A DNA stretch of 64,000 nucleotides from NCBI GenBank assembly GCA_002083365.1, contig LVWS01000008.1, positions 60,829-124,828 of the forward strand, in the 5' to 3' direction. Under the pieces are notes generated by a model, which worked only from the letters and a program-made list of their open reading frames with translations, was not told the DNA's origin and searched no databases. The position numbers and the translations under genes were made by a program. This DNA comes from Nitrospira sp. SG-bin1. Lineage in GTDB: Bacteria; Nitrospirota; Nitrospiria; Nitrospirales; Nitrospiraceae. Of this stretch, positions 41,626 through 50,724 are shown piece after piece. Each line of letters begins with the position of its first letter. The stretch's first letter is position 1.

Positions 41626-41943
41626 ATGAGTACGCTACCACTGATGTTCAAGAAAGAAGGGTTGGTCGAGAAACATCAGCTTGAAGGAGTCGATCCAAGT
41701 GATCGATATTTCAACCGCACGATTCTGATCAACCGGGTTCAATCTGGATACTCAGCCAAGATTACGTATGAAGCGTTCGTTGTTGAGAGTCGGTCTCACC
41801 CGACCATCGCGGCGGCGGTGAAGGAATTAGTGGAGAAACTCCAAGACTCAGGGTTCACCCGCATGAGAACACGGCCTAACTTCAAGGGAACACGCTATCT
41901 CGCCGAAAAGGAAACATGGCTCGACTACCCTGACCGGGCTTAA
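41626..41943 (+). CDS. Small conserved-looking soluble protein, function unknown
   Basis: A 105-aa protein without signal peptide or membrane segment. It has a clear promoter (TATAAT at 41569) and ribosome site, so it is a real gene. The sequence is mixed alpha/beta: FNRTILINRVQSGYSAKITYEAFVVE suggests two strands, AAAVKELVEKLQDSGF a helix, and TRMRTRPNFKGTRYL a basic strand, perhaps for nucleic acid binding. No family recognised. The stop overlaps the convergent serine hydrolase gene by 4 bp. Confidence 0.7.
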   Translation: MSTLPLMFKKEGLVEKHQLEGVDPSDRYFNRTILINRVQSGYSAKITYEAFVVESRSHPTIAAAVKELVEKLQDSGFTRMRTRPNFKGTRYLAEKETWLDYPDRA

Positions 41944-43076
41944 GTCGCGCCGATGAATTCCTCATACACCAAGTCATGAAGCGCAGGGCGAAACTCTCGG
42001 ATCGCTTCATTCCTGCTCGAGGGATGCACGCGATTGGAGAGCAAGACGACTTCTAATTTGTGCACAGGATCAATCCAGACGGAAGTCCCCGTATAGCCAA
42101 GATGGCCAAACGATCGGGCTGCAAAGTAACGTCCTGCTGAGGATGGTGCTGAAGGTGTATCCCACCCGAGCGCCCAGCTGGAGGATCCTTCCGGTTTCTG
42201 CCGCTGGATAAATCTTTGCACCATTGTCGGATCGAGGATGGTCGATCGGCCCTGATAGGCACGCAACCATTCCCCCGAGATCGTCAACACCGCGTCCGCA
42301 GTTCCAAATAGCCCGGCATGGCCGGCCTCGCCACCCAGAGCGGCTGCGTTCTGATCGTGCACTTCCCCGCGTAAGAGACGGCCTCGCCATTGATCGAACT
42401 CTGTCGGGGCCACACTTCCGACATTGCCTCCTACATCAGCGGAAACCGCAGGGTTCCGATCCGGCAGGATGAATCCGATTTTAGGCTTCCCGAGGGGGCG
42501 CACAATATGATCAAGGAAGTAGTCGTTCAGCGATTGGCGGCTGCTTCGCTCGACAATAAGACCGAGTAAGATGAAGCCAAGATCGCTATAGAGGCTGCGC
42601 GTATCCCGTTCATACACCGGTGCCTCAGACTGAATGAGGGCGAGTATAGCTTGTTTGGCCCTCTCTCGCTCTTCGGCAGACGAGGGAGTGGTGCCATCCG
42701 GACTAAGCCGTTCATAGAACCCACGCCAACCTGGCAGTCCAGACGAATGCGTCAGGAGATGACGAATCGTCGCTGTGCCGAGGAAGGCACCAGCACATTC
42801 CGAAAGATGGTCGGCCACGCGGTCATCAAGCCGACAACTGCCTTTCTGCATCAATAGAACAAGCGCCGTGACAGTCGCCAACGGTTTGGTGAGCGACGCC
42901 AGATCATAGATCGTGGATGCGCTCACGAGCGACCCTGGAGGAACGGTCGAAAGGAGACCGGCATGAAATCGAAAGACCGGCCTGTCTCCGTGCCGCACGG
43001 CCAAGACCGCCCCTGGGAACACCCCATCGGTAACGGCTTGATTGAGTGCTGTTTGGATGATACTGAGATCGGGCAT
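41940..43076 (-). CDS. Serine hydrolase of the beta-lactamase/class C PBP fold
   Basis: A 378-aa protein. The nucleophile motif SxxK is Ser61-Leu-Thr-Lys64, and the YxN-like motif is Tyr163-Ser-Asp165. HTSG-like THSSG (109-113) and HLGYTG near residue 340 (KTG equivalent) complete the pattern. There is no signal peptide at the chosen start (43076, MPDLSIIQTALNQAV); 68 further in-frame codons upstream run back over the divIVA end and look non-coding. No ribosome site is evident, so the start is uncertain. Relatives include esterases, D-amino-acid peptidases and exported PBP4*-like enzymes. Placement next to the dcw cluster hints at cell-wall work. Confidence 0.8.
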   Translation of the reverse strand: MPDLSIIQTALNQAVTDGVFPGAVLAVRHGDRPVFRFHAGLLSTVPPGSLVSASTIYDLASLTKPLATVTALVLLMQKGSCRLDDRVADHLSECAGAFLGTATIRHLLTHSSGLPGWRGFYERLSPDGTTPSSAEERERAKQAILALIQSEAPVYERDTRSLYSDLGFILLGLIVERSSRQSLNDYFLDHIVRPLGKPKIGFILPDRNPAVSADVGGNVGSVAPTEFDQWRGRLLRGEVHDQNAAALGGEAGHAGLFGTADAVLTISGEWLRAYQGRSTILDPTMVQRFIQRQKPEGSSSWALGWDTPSAPSSAGRYFAARSFGHLGYTGTSVWIDPVHKLEVVLLSNRVHPSSRNEAIREFRPALHDLVYEEFIGAT

Positions 43077-43152
43077 CGGAATGATAATTGAGGGAGACCA
43101 GCAGAAGAAACGATCGAGCACTACCCAACGGGGCACCAATAACTGGAAAGGG

Positions 43153-43665
43153 TCAGCGGGTAGGGCTCGATTCTCCCTCCAGCTTTTCTTCCTGCATGAC
43201 GCCGTGCTCCTGGTATGCTTCACTTGCTTCCACATCCAACATCCGCTCGAAGGTGTGGAGCGTTGCCCGCATCCGCTCAACCATGAGCAGCCGCTGTTTC
43301 TGCAACACTGAAAGGTCTCGTTGGGTGTTTCCCAGCTCGGCTCGCGCTTGTCGGAAAAGTTCGCTGGCTTTCAACTCCGCTTCTTTGACGATCAACTCGG
43401 CGTCGCGTTGCGCACTTCGTTTGACATCTTCGGCTAACGACTGCGCCGAGACCAAGGTGGTGGACAAGGTCGCCTCCGTTCGTTTCAGCTCGGCAACCTG
43501 CTGCTCAAGCGACAGAACTCGTTCACGCAACGTGGCATTGTCACGGTTCAGGAATTCGACGGTTTGTGCAATTTCTTCCAAAAAACGATTGACCTCTTCA
43601 CGGTCATAGCCACGAAGCTTGACTTGAAAGACCATCTGTTGAATGTCGAGTGGTGTAATCTTCAT
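43153..43665 (-). CDS. divIVA: DivIVA-domain protein
   Basis: A 170-aa coiled-coil protein. The N-terminal DivIVA signature MKITPLDIQQMVFQVKLRGYDREEVNRFL binds curved membrane and is followed by about 110 residues of heptads. GGGGGG near the ATG at 43665 supports the start. DivIVA marks cell poles or septa and is best known from Gram-positive bacteria. It ends the pgeF-yggS-proC-yggT-divIVA series behind ftsZ, matching its position in the Gram-positive ylm cluster. Confidence 0.92.
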   Translation of the reverse strand: MKITPLDIQQMVFQVKLRGYDREEVNRFLEEIAQTVEFLNRDNATLRERVLSLEQQVAELKRTEATLSTTLVSAQSLAEDVKRSAQRDAELIVKEAELKASELFRQARAELGNTQRDLSVLQKQRLLMVERMRATLHTFERMLDVEASEAYQEHGVMQEEKLEGESSPTR

Positions 43666-43685
43666 GGCATCCCCCCTTGGTTGAA

Positions 43686-43982
43686 TCAATTCATCCGTAC
43701 CGCGAGATCCTTAATCGACTGTACGACCGCGATCTGCACAAACCAGATGGCCACGATGACGATCAAGGGCGACACATCCACGCCCATACTCCAACCCAAT
43801 CGCCGTCGGATCGGGGCCAACACCGGTTCGGTGACGCGAGTCAAGAATTGAACGATCGGATTCCACGGATCCGGATTCACCCAAGAAATCAGCGCTCGAG
43901 CGATGATAATCCACGTATAGAACGTCAGTGTATAGTCTAGCACCGTAGCGACCGCTAACAGCGTATTTCCGACCACAAACAT
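43686..43982 (-). CDS. yggT: YggT/YlmG family membrane protein
   Basis: A 98-aa protein with two hydrophobic segments (about 5-32 and 68-90). Between them is the YggT core ALISWVNPDPWNPIVQFLTRVTEPVLAPIRR. Relatives act in osmotic tolerance, nucleoid or division-site organisation; the mechanism is unclear. Its start overlaps the proC stop (TGATG) and divIVA follows 20 bp later. Confidence 0.92.
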   Translation of the reverse strand: MFVVGNTLLAVATVLDYTLTFYTWIIIARALISWVNPDPWNPIVQFLTRVTEPVLAPIRRRLGWSMGVDVSPLIVIVAIWFVQIAVVQSIKDLAVRMN

Positions 43983-44800
43983 CAGCTTCCAAGCTCCTGT
44001 GACCGTTTCGTGGCGGCCTCGATGGCGTCGATCAGCACGGCCCGGAGGCCTCCCTCTTCCAGCCGATGCAACCCGGCTATCGTCGTTCCGGCTGGAGATG
44101 CCACCTGGTCTTTTAGTTGAGCAGGATGCTGTCCGGTTTCTAAGACCATCCGTGCCGCACCTAAAACGGTCTGCGCCGCGAGGAGACTGGCCGTCTCCCG
44201 TGGCAACCCCATCTTGACGCCGCCATCCGCCATTGCTTCTATCATGAGAAAAACGTACGCCGGCCCGCTTCCGCTCATCCCAGTCACGGCATCCATGAGA
44301 CGCTCGTCGACGGGCACGACCCGGCCGACAGATTCAAAGATCCGCCTCGCACATGCCATTTCATGTTCTCCTACTCCCGGACCAATCGCCATGGCCGTCA
44401 TCCCTTCGCCGACCATCGCCGGGGTATTCGGCATCGCGCGAATCACACGGGCTTGCGGCCCACAAGCCTCAATCATCCGGCTGAGCCGAACTCCGGCCGC
44501 CACCGAAATCACAAGTCGTGTTGCCAATACATGTCCGATCTCTTTGAGGACGTCGGCCATGACTTGAGGCTTCACCGCCAGCACGGCGATGTCGCTGGAC
44601 GCCACCGTCTCCTGATTCCCGGCACCAACCTGAACCCCGTACTGCCTTTTGAGATGATCAAGTCTGGCTGCATCTGGATCAGCCACCTGAATCCCCTCGG
44701 GCCTAGCGAGCCCGGAAGAGAGGATTCCACTGATCAATGCTTCCGCCATTCGGCCACCACCCACAAAGGCAACTTTTTGTGTGAGCGCCGGACTAGACAT
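43982..44800 (-). CDS. proC: Pyrroline-5-carboxylate reductase
   Basis: A 272-aa enzyme forming proline from pyrroline-5-carboxylate with NAD(P)H. The Rossmann loop reads VAFVGGGRMAEALISG, and AVKPQVMADVL, IRAMPNTPAMVGEG and DAVTGMSGSGPAYVF are the family signatures. The C-terminal PAGTTIAGLHRLEEGG forms the dimer domain. The start at 44800 lies inside the end of yggS (8-bp overlap). It takes the place that sepF occupies in the Gram-positive ylm cluster. Confidence 0.95.
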   Translation of the reverse strand: MSSPALTQKVAFVGGGRMAEALISGILSSGLARPEGIQVADPDAARLDHLKRQYGVQVGAGNQETVASSDIAVLAVKPQVMADVLKEIGHVLATRLVISVAAGVRLSRMIEACGPQARVIRAMPNTPAMVGEGMTAMAIGPGVGEHEMACARRIFESVGRVVPVDERLMDAVTGMSGSGPAYVFLMIEAMADGGVKMGLPRETASLLAAQTVLGAARMVLETGQHPAQLKDQVASPAGTTIAGLHRLEEGGLRAVLIDAIEAATKRSQELGS

Positions 44801-45503
44801 GGCGTGCTCCAAAGATGGCGGTGCCAACACGGACCAGTGTCGCCCCTTCCTCAATGGCCACTTCATAATCGTTGGACATTCCCATCGACAATTCGTCCAT
44901 CCTCACGCTTCGTAAATCTAATGCCGCGACCTGCTTGGCGAGATCATGGAGTCTGCGGAAATACGGCCTCGTCACATTTGGGTCGGTGCTCAACGGAGGG
45001 ATTGCCATCAAGCCCTTGATACAGACATGAGAAAGCTGCGCCATCTTTGATATCGATCCTACAAGATCATCGGGGTGAAACCCCGCCTTCGTCGGCTCTC
45101 TTCCAATATTCACTTCCAACAGAACATCTTGCCGCCGGTCGGCCTCTCCGGCACGGCGATCGATTTCTTGCGCCAAATCGAGACTATCCACCGAATGAAT
45201 CAAATCGAATACACCAATGATGGACCGCACCTTCCTTCGCTGTAATTGCCCGATAAAATGCCAGTAAACCGGTGTCCGGGTGAAGGCGGCTATTTTGGGA
45301 AGCGCTTCCTGCACACGATTTTCTCCCAGGATGGACAATCCGGCACGGACACCTTCGGCAATGCGTTCGAGCGTCACCGTCTTCGTCGCGGCCACGAGCC
45401 GCACAGTACCGCTGGGACGCCCTGCTTTTTCTTCAGCCGATCGAATCTTCGCCAGAACCGATTGGACACGTTGCGCTATGGCTTCTTGGATGAGCGGTTC
45501 CAT
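44793..45503 (-). CDS. yggS: PLP homeostasis protein (YggS/PLPBP family)
   Basis: A 236-aa fold-type III PLP protein. VRLVAATKTV contains the PLP lysine, GENRVQEALPK and WHFIGQLQRRK are family blocks, and ELSMGMSNDYEVAIEEGATLVRVGTAIFG closes the barrel. It has no known catalytic activity and buffers PLP. The start chosen is the ATG at 45503; ten more in-frame codons exist upstream. Linkage to proC and ftsZ is widespread among bacteria. Confidence 0.94.
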   Translation of the reverse strand: MEPLIQEAIAQRVQSVLAKIRSAEEKAGRPSGTVRLVAATKTVTLERIAEGVRAGLSILGENRVQEALPKIAAFTRTPVYWHFIGQLQRRKVRSIIGVFDLIHSVDSLDLAQEIDRRAGEADRRQDVLLEVNIGREPTKAGFHPDDLVGSISKMAQLSHVCIKGLMAIPPLSTDPNVTRPYFRRLHDLAKQVAALDLRSVRMDELSMGMSNDYEVAIEEGATLVRVGTAIFGARHV

Positions 45504-45594
45504 CGTTCTCTCACACAAACCCCGGCCGCTCATTCAGCGAACCGTCATTTTCCCCCATTGTAGCGGAAGAACCTCAGAATTGGCAGAGTCTGAC

Positions 45595-46335
45595 TTATCG
45601 TCTCATCGACAACCCGATGGCACTGACCATCGTACCGTTGACTTTGCCTTCCCGCCGATAGGAGAAAAAGAGGTCTTCGTGACAAATCGTGCACAAGTTG
45701 ACGCTCGTGATGGAGTTCGGAGCCGCTCCGTGGGCGCACGCCTGTTCTTTGACGAGCGCTTTTAGATCAAGGTGTGTTCGTCCGCCTTCCCTCGTCTGAA
45801 CCACCTTCTTCCACTCCGGAAATTCCCGGCTCAGGCGATCGAGAACCGGCTCATCTACTTCATAGCAGCACACGCCGGCGGATGGACCGATACTGATCCG
45901 GACATCACCGAGACAGGAACCAAATTGAGATTGCAAGAGCGCCAGAGTCTTGGGGACAATGCCGGACACGGCTCCACGCCAGCCGGCATGGACGGCGGCC
46001 ACAACCCTCCGATTGGGGTCATGTATCAGGATCGGAACACAATCGGCCGTTCGCACCGCCACCATGACTCCGGGCTGATCCGTCACCAAGGCATCCCATC
46101 CGCCCACAAATCGGTCTGTTGAAGCCAGGGCACGATCCACGACCAGCGCCTCCGTTCCATGGACTTGCTTCACCGACAGCGTCCAGGAAGATGCTGCCGT
46201 GCCCGCAATGCCCTTCTTGGGAATCCCCGCTTCAAGGCCAAGGCTCTGGGCATGCCGCCGGGTCCCGAAAAAATGGCGAACCTTACATCCGGCATCCGCG
46301 AACGCTGGCATGGTAATCACCGATGCGTTTGTCAT
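45595..46335 (-). CDS. pgeF: Peptidoglycan editing factor / multicopper polyphenol oxidase family
   Basis: A 246-aa YfiH/YlmD-family protein. The metal-site segments KQVHG, RTADCVPIL, AAVHAGWRG and SAGVCCYEV are intact, and FFSYRREGKVNGTM closes the protein. PgeF removes misincorporated L-Ser stem peptides in E. coli; others act as purine nucleoside phosphorylases. I start at the ATG at 46335. A TTG at 46371 overlapping the ftsZ stop is an alternative adding 12 residues. It directly follows ftsZ. Confidence 0.92.
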   Translation of the reverse strand: MTNASVITMPAFADAGCKVRHFFGTRRHAQSLGLEAGIPKKGIAGTAASSWTLSVKQVHGTEALVVDRALASTDRFVGGWDALVTDQPGVMVAVRTADCVPILIHDPNRRVVAAVHAGWRGAVSGIVPKTLALLQSQFGSCLGDVRISIGPSAGVCCYEVDEPVLDRLSREFPEWKKVVQTREGGRTHLDLKALVKEQACAHGAAPNSITSVNLCTICHEDLFFSYRREGKVNGTMVSAIGLSMRR

Positions 46336-46367
46336 ACTCACGTTCGGCACCTCAGCATGCGGAATGA

Positions 46368-47564
46368 TCAATCAGTTTGTTTTCGAAGAAACGTCGGCAC
46401 ATCCCATTCATCTTCCGCGGTCAACACCGCCCGGTCCATCGACTCACGCGCGTCGTTCATTCTTCTCAAAAACGTAGGACGATCGAGGTCTTTCATCGGC
46501 CGATCGGCTGCCAGAGACGCACCTACGCCTGCCAACATGGAAGGGACCGGCTTAGCGGGTCGATGGGATGCTCTATCGGATCCCATTCCCGAGGATGCAG
46601 AATCCTCTTCTCGCTCAAACCCGGTCGCGATCACGGTAATGATGAGCTCCTCGCCCATGTCCGGGTTGATCACTTGACCGACGATGATGTTGGCCTCGGG
46701 ATCGGCCGTCTGTTGGATAATCGAAGCGGCTTCTTCGATCTCGTGCAAGGACATGCTGGGGCCCCCCGTGATGTTCAGGAGCACGCCACGGGCCCCCTCG
46801 ACACTTCCTTCTTCAAGGAGAGGGCTGCACATCGCTTTTTGGGCCGCTTCAATCGCTCGATTCGGCCCGTAGGACACGCCCATGCCCATGACCGCCCGTC
46901 CGGTGTGTGACATCACGGTGCGGACGTCGGCGAAGTCCACGTTGACATGTCCCGTCGTTGTAATGACGTCGGCAATGCCTTGGATCGCCTGCCGCAACAC
47001 GTCATCCGCGACTTTGAACGCTTCGAGGAGCGGGGTCGATTTATCGACGATTCCCAGGAGCCGCTGATTCGGGATCACGAGCAATGTATCGACGTGCCGA
47101 CGCAAGTCGCGGATTCCTTCCTCCGCGTGCTTGTGTCGTCGTTGGCCTTCGTACTGAAACGGTTTCGTGACGACTCCGACCGTGAGGATGCCCATTTCAC
47201 GGGCGATGCTGGCCACAATAGGGGCGGCTCCGGTACCGGTTCCTCCCCCCATCCCGGCCGTGACAAACACCATGTCGGCCCCTTCCAGACATTCTCGGAT
47301 GTGCTCCTTGCTCTCAAGCGCCGCATCTCGGCCGATCTCCGGTTTGGCCCCGGCGCCCAATCCCCGGGTTCGCTCCGGACCCAGTTGGATCTTATAGGGT
47401 GCCAAGGACCGATCAAGCGCCTGGAGATCCGTGTTGGCCGAGATAAAATCCACCCGTGCGAGTCCGGAGGTGATCATCGTGTTGATCGCGTTGCATCCAG
47501 CACCACCGATTCCGATCACCTTAATGCGGACCGGTGACAGCATATCTTCTTGAAATGAGAACAT
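46368..47564 (-). CDS. ftsZ: Cell division protein FtsZ
   Basis: A 398-aa tubulin-like GTPase that forms the Z-ring. IKVIGIGGAGCNAINTMI opens it, the tubulin signature is GMGGGTGTGAAP (about 104-115), and the T7-loop region NVDFADVRTVM is present. A disordered linker (about 320-360) leads to the C-terminal peptide DVPTFLRK (388-395), which binds FtsA and other partners. Unusually, a near copy, DRPTFLRR, stands at 361-368. AGGAGG 8 bases before the ATG fixes the start. Confidence 0.97.
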   Translation of the reverse strand: MFSFQEDMLSPVRIKVIGIGGAGCNAINTMITSGLARVDFISANTDLQALDRSLAPYKIQLGPERTRGLGAGAKPEIGRDAALESKEHIRECLEGADMVFVTAGMGGGTGTGAAPIVASIAREMGILTVGVVTKPFQYEGQRRHKHAEEGIRDLRRHVDTLLVIPNQRLLGIVDKSTPLLEAFKVADDVLRQAIQGIADVITTTGHVNVDFADVRTVMSHTGRAVMGMGVSYGPNRAIEAAQKAMCSPLLEEGSVEGARGVLLNITGGPSMSLHEIEEAASIIQQTADPEANIIVGQVINPDMGEELIITVIATGFEREEDSASSGMGSDRASHRPAKPVPSMLAGVGASLAADRPMKDLDRPTFLRRMNDARESMDRAVLTAEDEWDVPTFLRKQTD

Positions 47565-47627
47565 TGGAGCACCTCCTCACAGCGCCTCGCACGACGACCC
47601 ACCTGCCGCCCGCAAGGGTTTTAAAGG

Positions 47628-48860
47628 TTAAAAGACCTCCAACACCCGCTTCGTCCACCTACGCATTCTTTCCCAGGTTCCCCCATTGCGAAGCCCGGCC
47701 GTTTCTAACTCATCGACATGTCGCCGGCCGTGTATCAGCAGACCGACGCCGGTGGAATGGCTGGGATGGCCGACAATATCGCGTAATCCTCCAATGCCGG
47801 ATGGTATGCCTCGGCGTGCCGGCAAGTTCAACACCCTCTCGGCGGCATCGGGCATGCCGTCCAACAAGGACGTGCCGCCCGTAATGACCACACCGGCCCC
47901 CAGCATCCCTTCATAGCCGGCGCGCACGATTTCCCTGCGCACGAGCTCAAACATCTCATCGACTCGCGGCTCCAAGATTTCGGCGATGTCCCGTCGGGAA
48001 AATGTTCGAGCCGGCCGATCTCCAACCGACGGCACTTCGACGACCTGATGCCCGGTCACCAGCTCAGTCCTGGCAATGCCGTACTGGGTCTTGATTTTCT
48101 CCGCCTCAGTCTGTGAGGTGAGAAGGCCGATCGCCAAGTCCTTCGTCAAGTTTTGTCCGCCGATGGGAAGGACCGCCGAGTGCCGGATGCTCCCGTCCAG
48201 GAAAATGGCGAGATCCGTTGTCCCTCCTCCCAGGTCCACCATCGCCACGCCGAGTTCCCGCTCCTCTTGGCTCAACACCGCCTCGCTGGACGCCAGGGGC
48301 TGGAGAATGATGTCGACCACATCGAGTCCGGCTCGATTGACGCTCTTCACGATGTTTTGGGCGGAGGTCACGGCGCCGGTGATGACATGGACATTAACCT
48401 CCAAGCGGTTACCCGATAGGCCCAATGGTTCGCGGACCCCCTCCTGCCCATCCACCATGAACTCCCGCGGTAACACGTGAAGAATCCGACGTTCATGGGG
48501 AATCACGGCAAGAGTACGAGCGCTTTCGATGGCCCGGTGGATATCTTCACGAGTCACCTCGGCCCGTTTCAACGCCACAACTCCTTTGCAGTTTTCGGCG
48601 GAAATGTGGCTGCCTGCGATGCCGGTGTAGACCGAATTGATCTGGACCGCCGCCATCAACTCCGCTTCTTCGACCGCTTTTTTGATGGATTCGACGGTAC
48701 TTTCGATATCAACGACGACTCCCTTGCGTAAGCCGCGGGATGGGCTCGATCCGACGCCGATGATGCTGAGCCCTCCGGCGTCGGTCATCTCGGCCACGAT
48801 CGCACAAATCTTCGTGGTTCCGATGTCGAGTCCGACCAGAATTTGATCCCGTTTCGGCAT
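47628..48860 (-). CDS. ftsA: Cell division protein FtsA
   Basis: A 410-aa actin-like ATPase tethering FtsZ to the membrane. The phosphate 1 loop is VGLDIGTTKICAIV, phosphate 2 is VAMVDLGGGTTDLAIF, and the adenosine loop is GVVITGGTSLLDGM. The 1C domain lies between about 85 and 165. The C-terminal amphipathic helix (WERMRRWTKRVLEVF) is the membrane anchor. GGGGG precedes the ATG. It lies between ftsQ and ftsZ in the usual order. Confidence 0.97.
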   Translation of the reverse strand: MPKRDQILVGLDIGTTKICAIVAEMTDAGGLSIIGVGSSPSRGLRKGVVVDIESTVESIKKAVEEAELMAAVQINSVYTGIAGSHISAENCKGVVALKRAEVTREDIHRAIESARTLAVIPHERRILHVLPREFMVDGQEGVREPLGLSGNRLEVNVHVITGAVTSAQNIVKSVNRAGLDVVDIILQPLASSEAVLSQEERELGVAMVDLGGGTTDLAIFLDGSIRHSAVLPIGGQNLTKDLAIGLLTSQTEAEKIKTQYGIARTELVTGHQVVEVPSVGDRPARTFSRRDIAEILEPRVDEMFELVRREIVRAGYEGMLGAGVVITGGTSLLDGMPDAAERVLNLPARRGIPSGIGGLRDIVGHPSHSTGVGLLIHGRRHVDELETAGLRNGGTWERMRRWTKRVLEVF

Positions 48861-48865
48861 CGCAA

Positions 48866-49726
48866 TTACCCCCCTTCCCGTACGATGATTCGATTCTCGT
48901 ACCGGAGGTCCACTTCGCTCACTCCCTGCCCACGACCGTCAAAGTTCAGAGTCTTTATTGTCGGTTTGACGCGTTGGAACCGTTTCCACTGCTCTCCGAT
49001 CGCTTCCTCCCCGAATTGGAATCGCACACCCTGCACGAATGCGACGAGGTTTACAGGATTTTCGGCATTCACGTGCGGTCGGCCTTTAAACGTTTGCCCC
49101 AGCAATTCTGCAAGCTCGATGCCCGACGCGACGATTTTCTTCACCGACTCAGTCCCTTCTAACAAACGCCTGCTGTCAATCCCCGTCACGAGAGGCAACG
49201 CATCATCATCGGTCTGACCGAGCCTGGTCAGCACATGCCCTTCCCCGTCGGTCAGAAAATTTTGGGCATCGGCACGAACGACGGCGGCAGGGACCCGCTC
49301 GACCAGGGATATGTGTAACTCATGAAACGGCACACGAGTCACTTCGACCTCTTTGACCCAGGGATGAGACTCCAGCTGCTCCTTTATCACTTTTGTGACG
49401 ATATGATGGAGTCCGGTGCCCGGCTTCACCTGTGCCAGGTCGAGCACGCTCTGTTTATCGATGTGGCGGAGTCCCTCGACCGAGATGATTTTGATCTCCA
49501 ACAACGTTTGCAGCGCAGGCCCTGAATATTTCACGCCCATGACGATGAGCCCTATCACGAATATCAGGCCAATCGTCACACCGGCCAATCGGGCAAGAGC
49601 CTTTCGTCTGGCTCTTTTAGCCCTGCTGCTCTCCTTGACCGCTCGCTCTCCGTGCGGATCCTTCCACTGATTCTTTCGTGGCTCCGCCGGTGGAGGTCGC
49701 CGCCTTCTCCCCAAGAATCGCATCAC
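48866..49726 (-). CDS. ftsQ: Cell division protein FtsQ (DivIB)
   Basis: A 286-aa bitopic protein. A basic cytoplasmic N-terminus (about 1-45, many Arg/Lys) is followed by a transmembrane helix (about 48-68). The POTRA domain covers about 75-145 (IKIISVEGLRHIDKQSVLDLAQV) and the beta domain extends to about 270. It connects FtsB/L and FtsW/I to the divisome. Its ATG overlaps the ddl stop as ATGA and it ends 5 bp before ftsA. Confidence 0.93.
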   Translation of the reverse strand: MMRFLGRRRRPPPAEPRKNQWKDPHGERAVKESSRAKRARRKALARLAGVTIGLIFVIGLIVMGVKYSGPALQTLLEIKIISVEGLRHIDKQSVLDLAQVKPGTGLHHIVTKVIKEQLESHPWVKEVEVTRVPFHELHISLVERVPAAVVRADAQNFLTDGEGHVLTRLGQTDDDALPLVTGIDSRRLLEGTESVKKIVASGIELAELLGQTFKGRPHVNAENPVNLVAFVQGVRFQFGEEAIGEQWKRFQRVKPTIKTLNFDGRGQGVSEVDLRYENRIIVREGG

Positions 49727-50703
49727 TCACCCTTTCGGGACACCCGTGCAAAGCGACTCGCACGATCGAGTGCCGACTGTAAAATCCGTTCCACTAAATC
49801 GTCATAGGCAATTCCCGCCTGAGCCGCAGCCATAGGCAGCAGACTCGTCTCCGTCATCCCAGGAACCGTATTGATCTCCAGCACATAGGGCCGGCCTCTC
49901 GGAGTGATACGAAAATCGACACGAGCCGCTCCCTCGCACCCCAGCACCTCGTAGGATCGTCTCGCCAATTCACTGATGTGACGAACCACCTTGGGAGGAA
50001 GCGGAGCAGGGCAAAGATACCGAGTCCTCCCCTTTTGGTACTTGGCCGAGAAGTCGTAAAAACCATCGGGTGCCACGATCTCAATGGGAGGGAGAACAGT
50101 GAGACCTTCCGCCGCTGTTCCCAGGATGGAAAGGGTCGCTTCATGTCCGGGAATGTAACTCTCAACCATGGCTTCCGGATCATACCGATGTGCAAGGGCG
50201 AGGGCGTCCTTCCACTGGCCGCGACGACGGACGATCGTCACCCCGATCGTAGAACCCTGGGAAACCGGTTTGACCACGATCGGTAATTTCAGTTTTGTTT
50301 GTCTCAGAACCTTGGCGAGCGACAGTCCGTCGCATTCCCGCACAACGGTTCCGGCCGGGAGCGGAATACCATGTGCGGCTAACAACGTTTTAGTGGCCGC
50401 CTTATGCATACCCACCGCGCTCGCCCGCACACCGGATCCCGTGTACGGAATACCCAACGTCTCGAGAAATCCCTGGACGATACCATCCTCACCGCCCGAT
50501 CCATGCAGGGAGAGAAAGGCAATGGCGACTTTCTGATCCTCCAAATCACGATGCAGATGATCGGTGACATCGATGGCCACCGCATCGTATCCTCGGCGAA
50601 TCAGCGCCTGATGGACGGCCTGACCGGTCTTCAGTGAAATGTCTCGTTCCGAAGAACGTCCTCCCATGAGCACGCCGATCCGGGCATTTGTTAGTCGACC
50701 CAT
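49723..50703 (-). CDS. ddl: D-alanine--D-alanine ligase
   Basis: A 326-aa ATP-grasp enzyme making the D-Ala-D-Ala end of the stem peptide. GVLMGGRSSERDISLKTG binds the first D-Ala, LHGSGGEDGIVQGFLE the second. PIVVKPVSQGSTIGV is an ATP strand, the omega loop includes KYQKGRTRYLCPA, and metal ligands lie in DFRITPRGRPYVLEINTVPGMT (split motif). The tyrosine-lysine omega loop fits D-Ala-D-Ala rather than D-lactate activity. It follows murB by 21 bp. Confidence 0.96.
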   Translation of the reverse strand: MGRLTNARIGVLMGGRSSERDISLKTGQAVHQALIRRGYDAVAIDVTDHLHRDLEDQKVAIAFLSLHGSGGEDGIVQGFLETLGIPYTGSGVRASAVGMHKAATKTLLAAHGIPLPAGTVVRECDGLSLAKVLRQTKLKLPIVVKPVSQGSTIGVTIVRRRGQWKDALALAHRYDPEAMVESYIPGHEATLSILGTAAEGLTVLPPIEIVAPDGFYDFSAKYQKGRTRYLCPAPLPPKVVRHISELARRSYEVLGCEGAARVDFRITPRGRPYVLEINTVPGMTETSLLPMAAAQAGIAYDDLVERILQSALDRASRFARVSRKGE

Positions 50704-50724
50704 GGTAACGACGATTCCCTTTCG

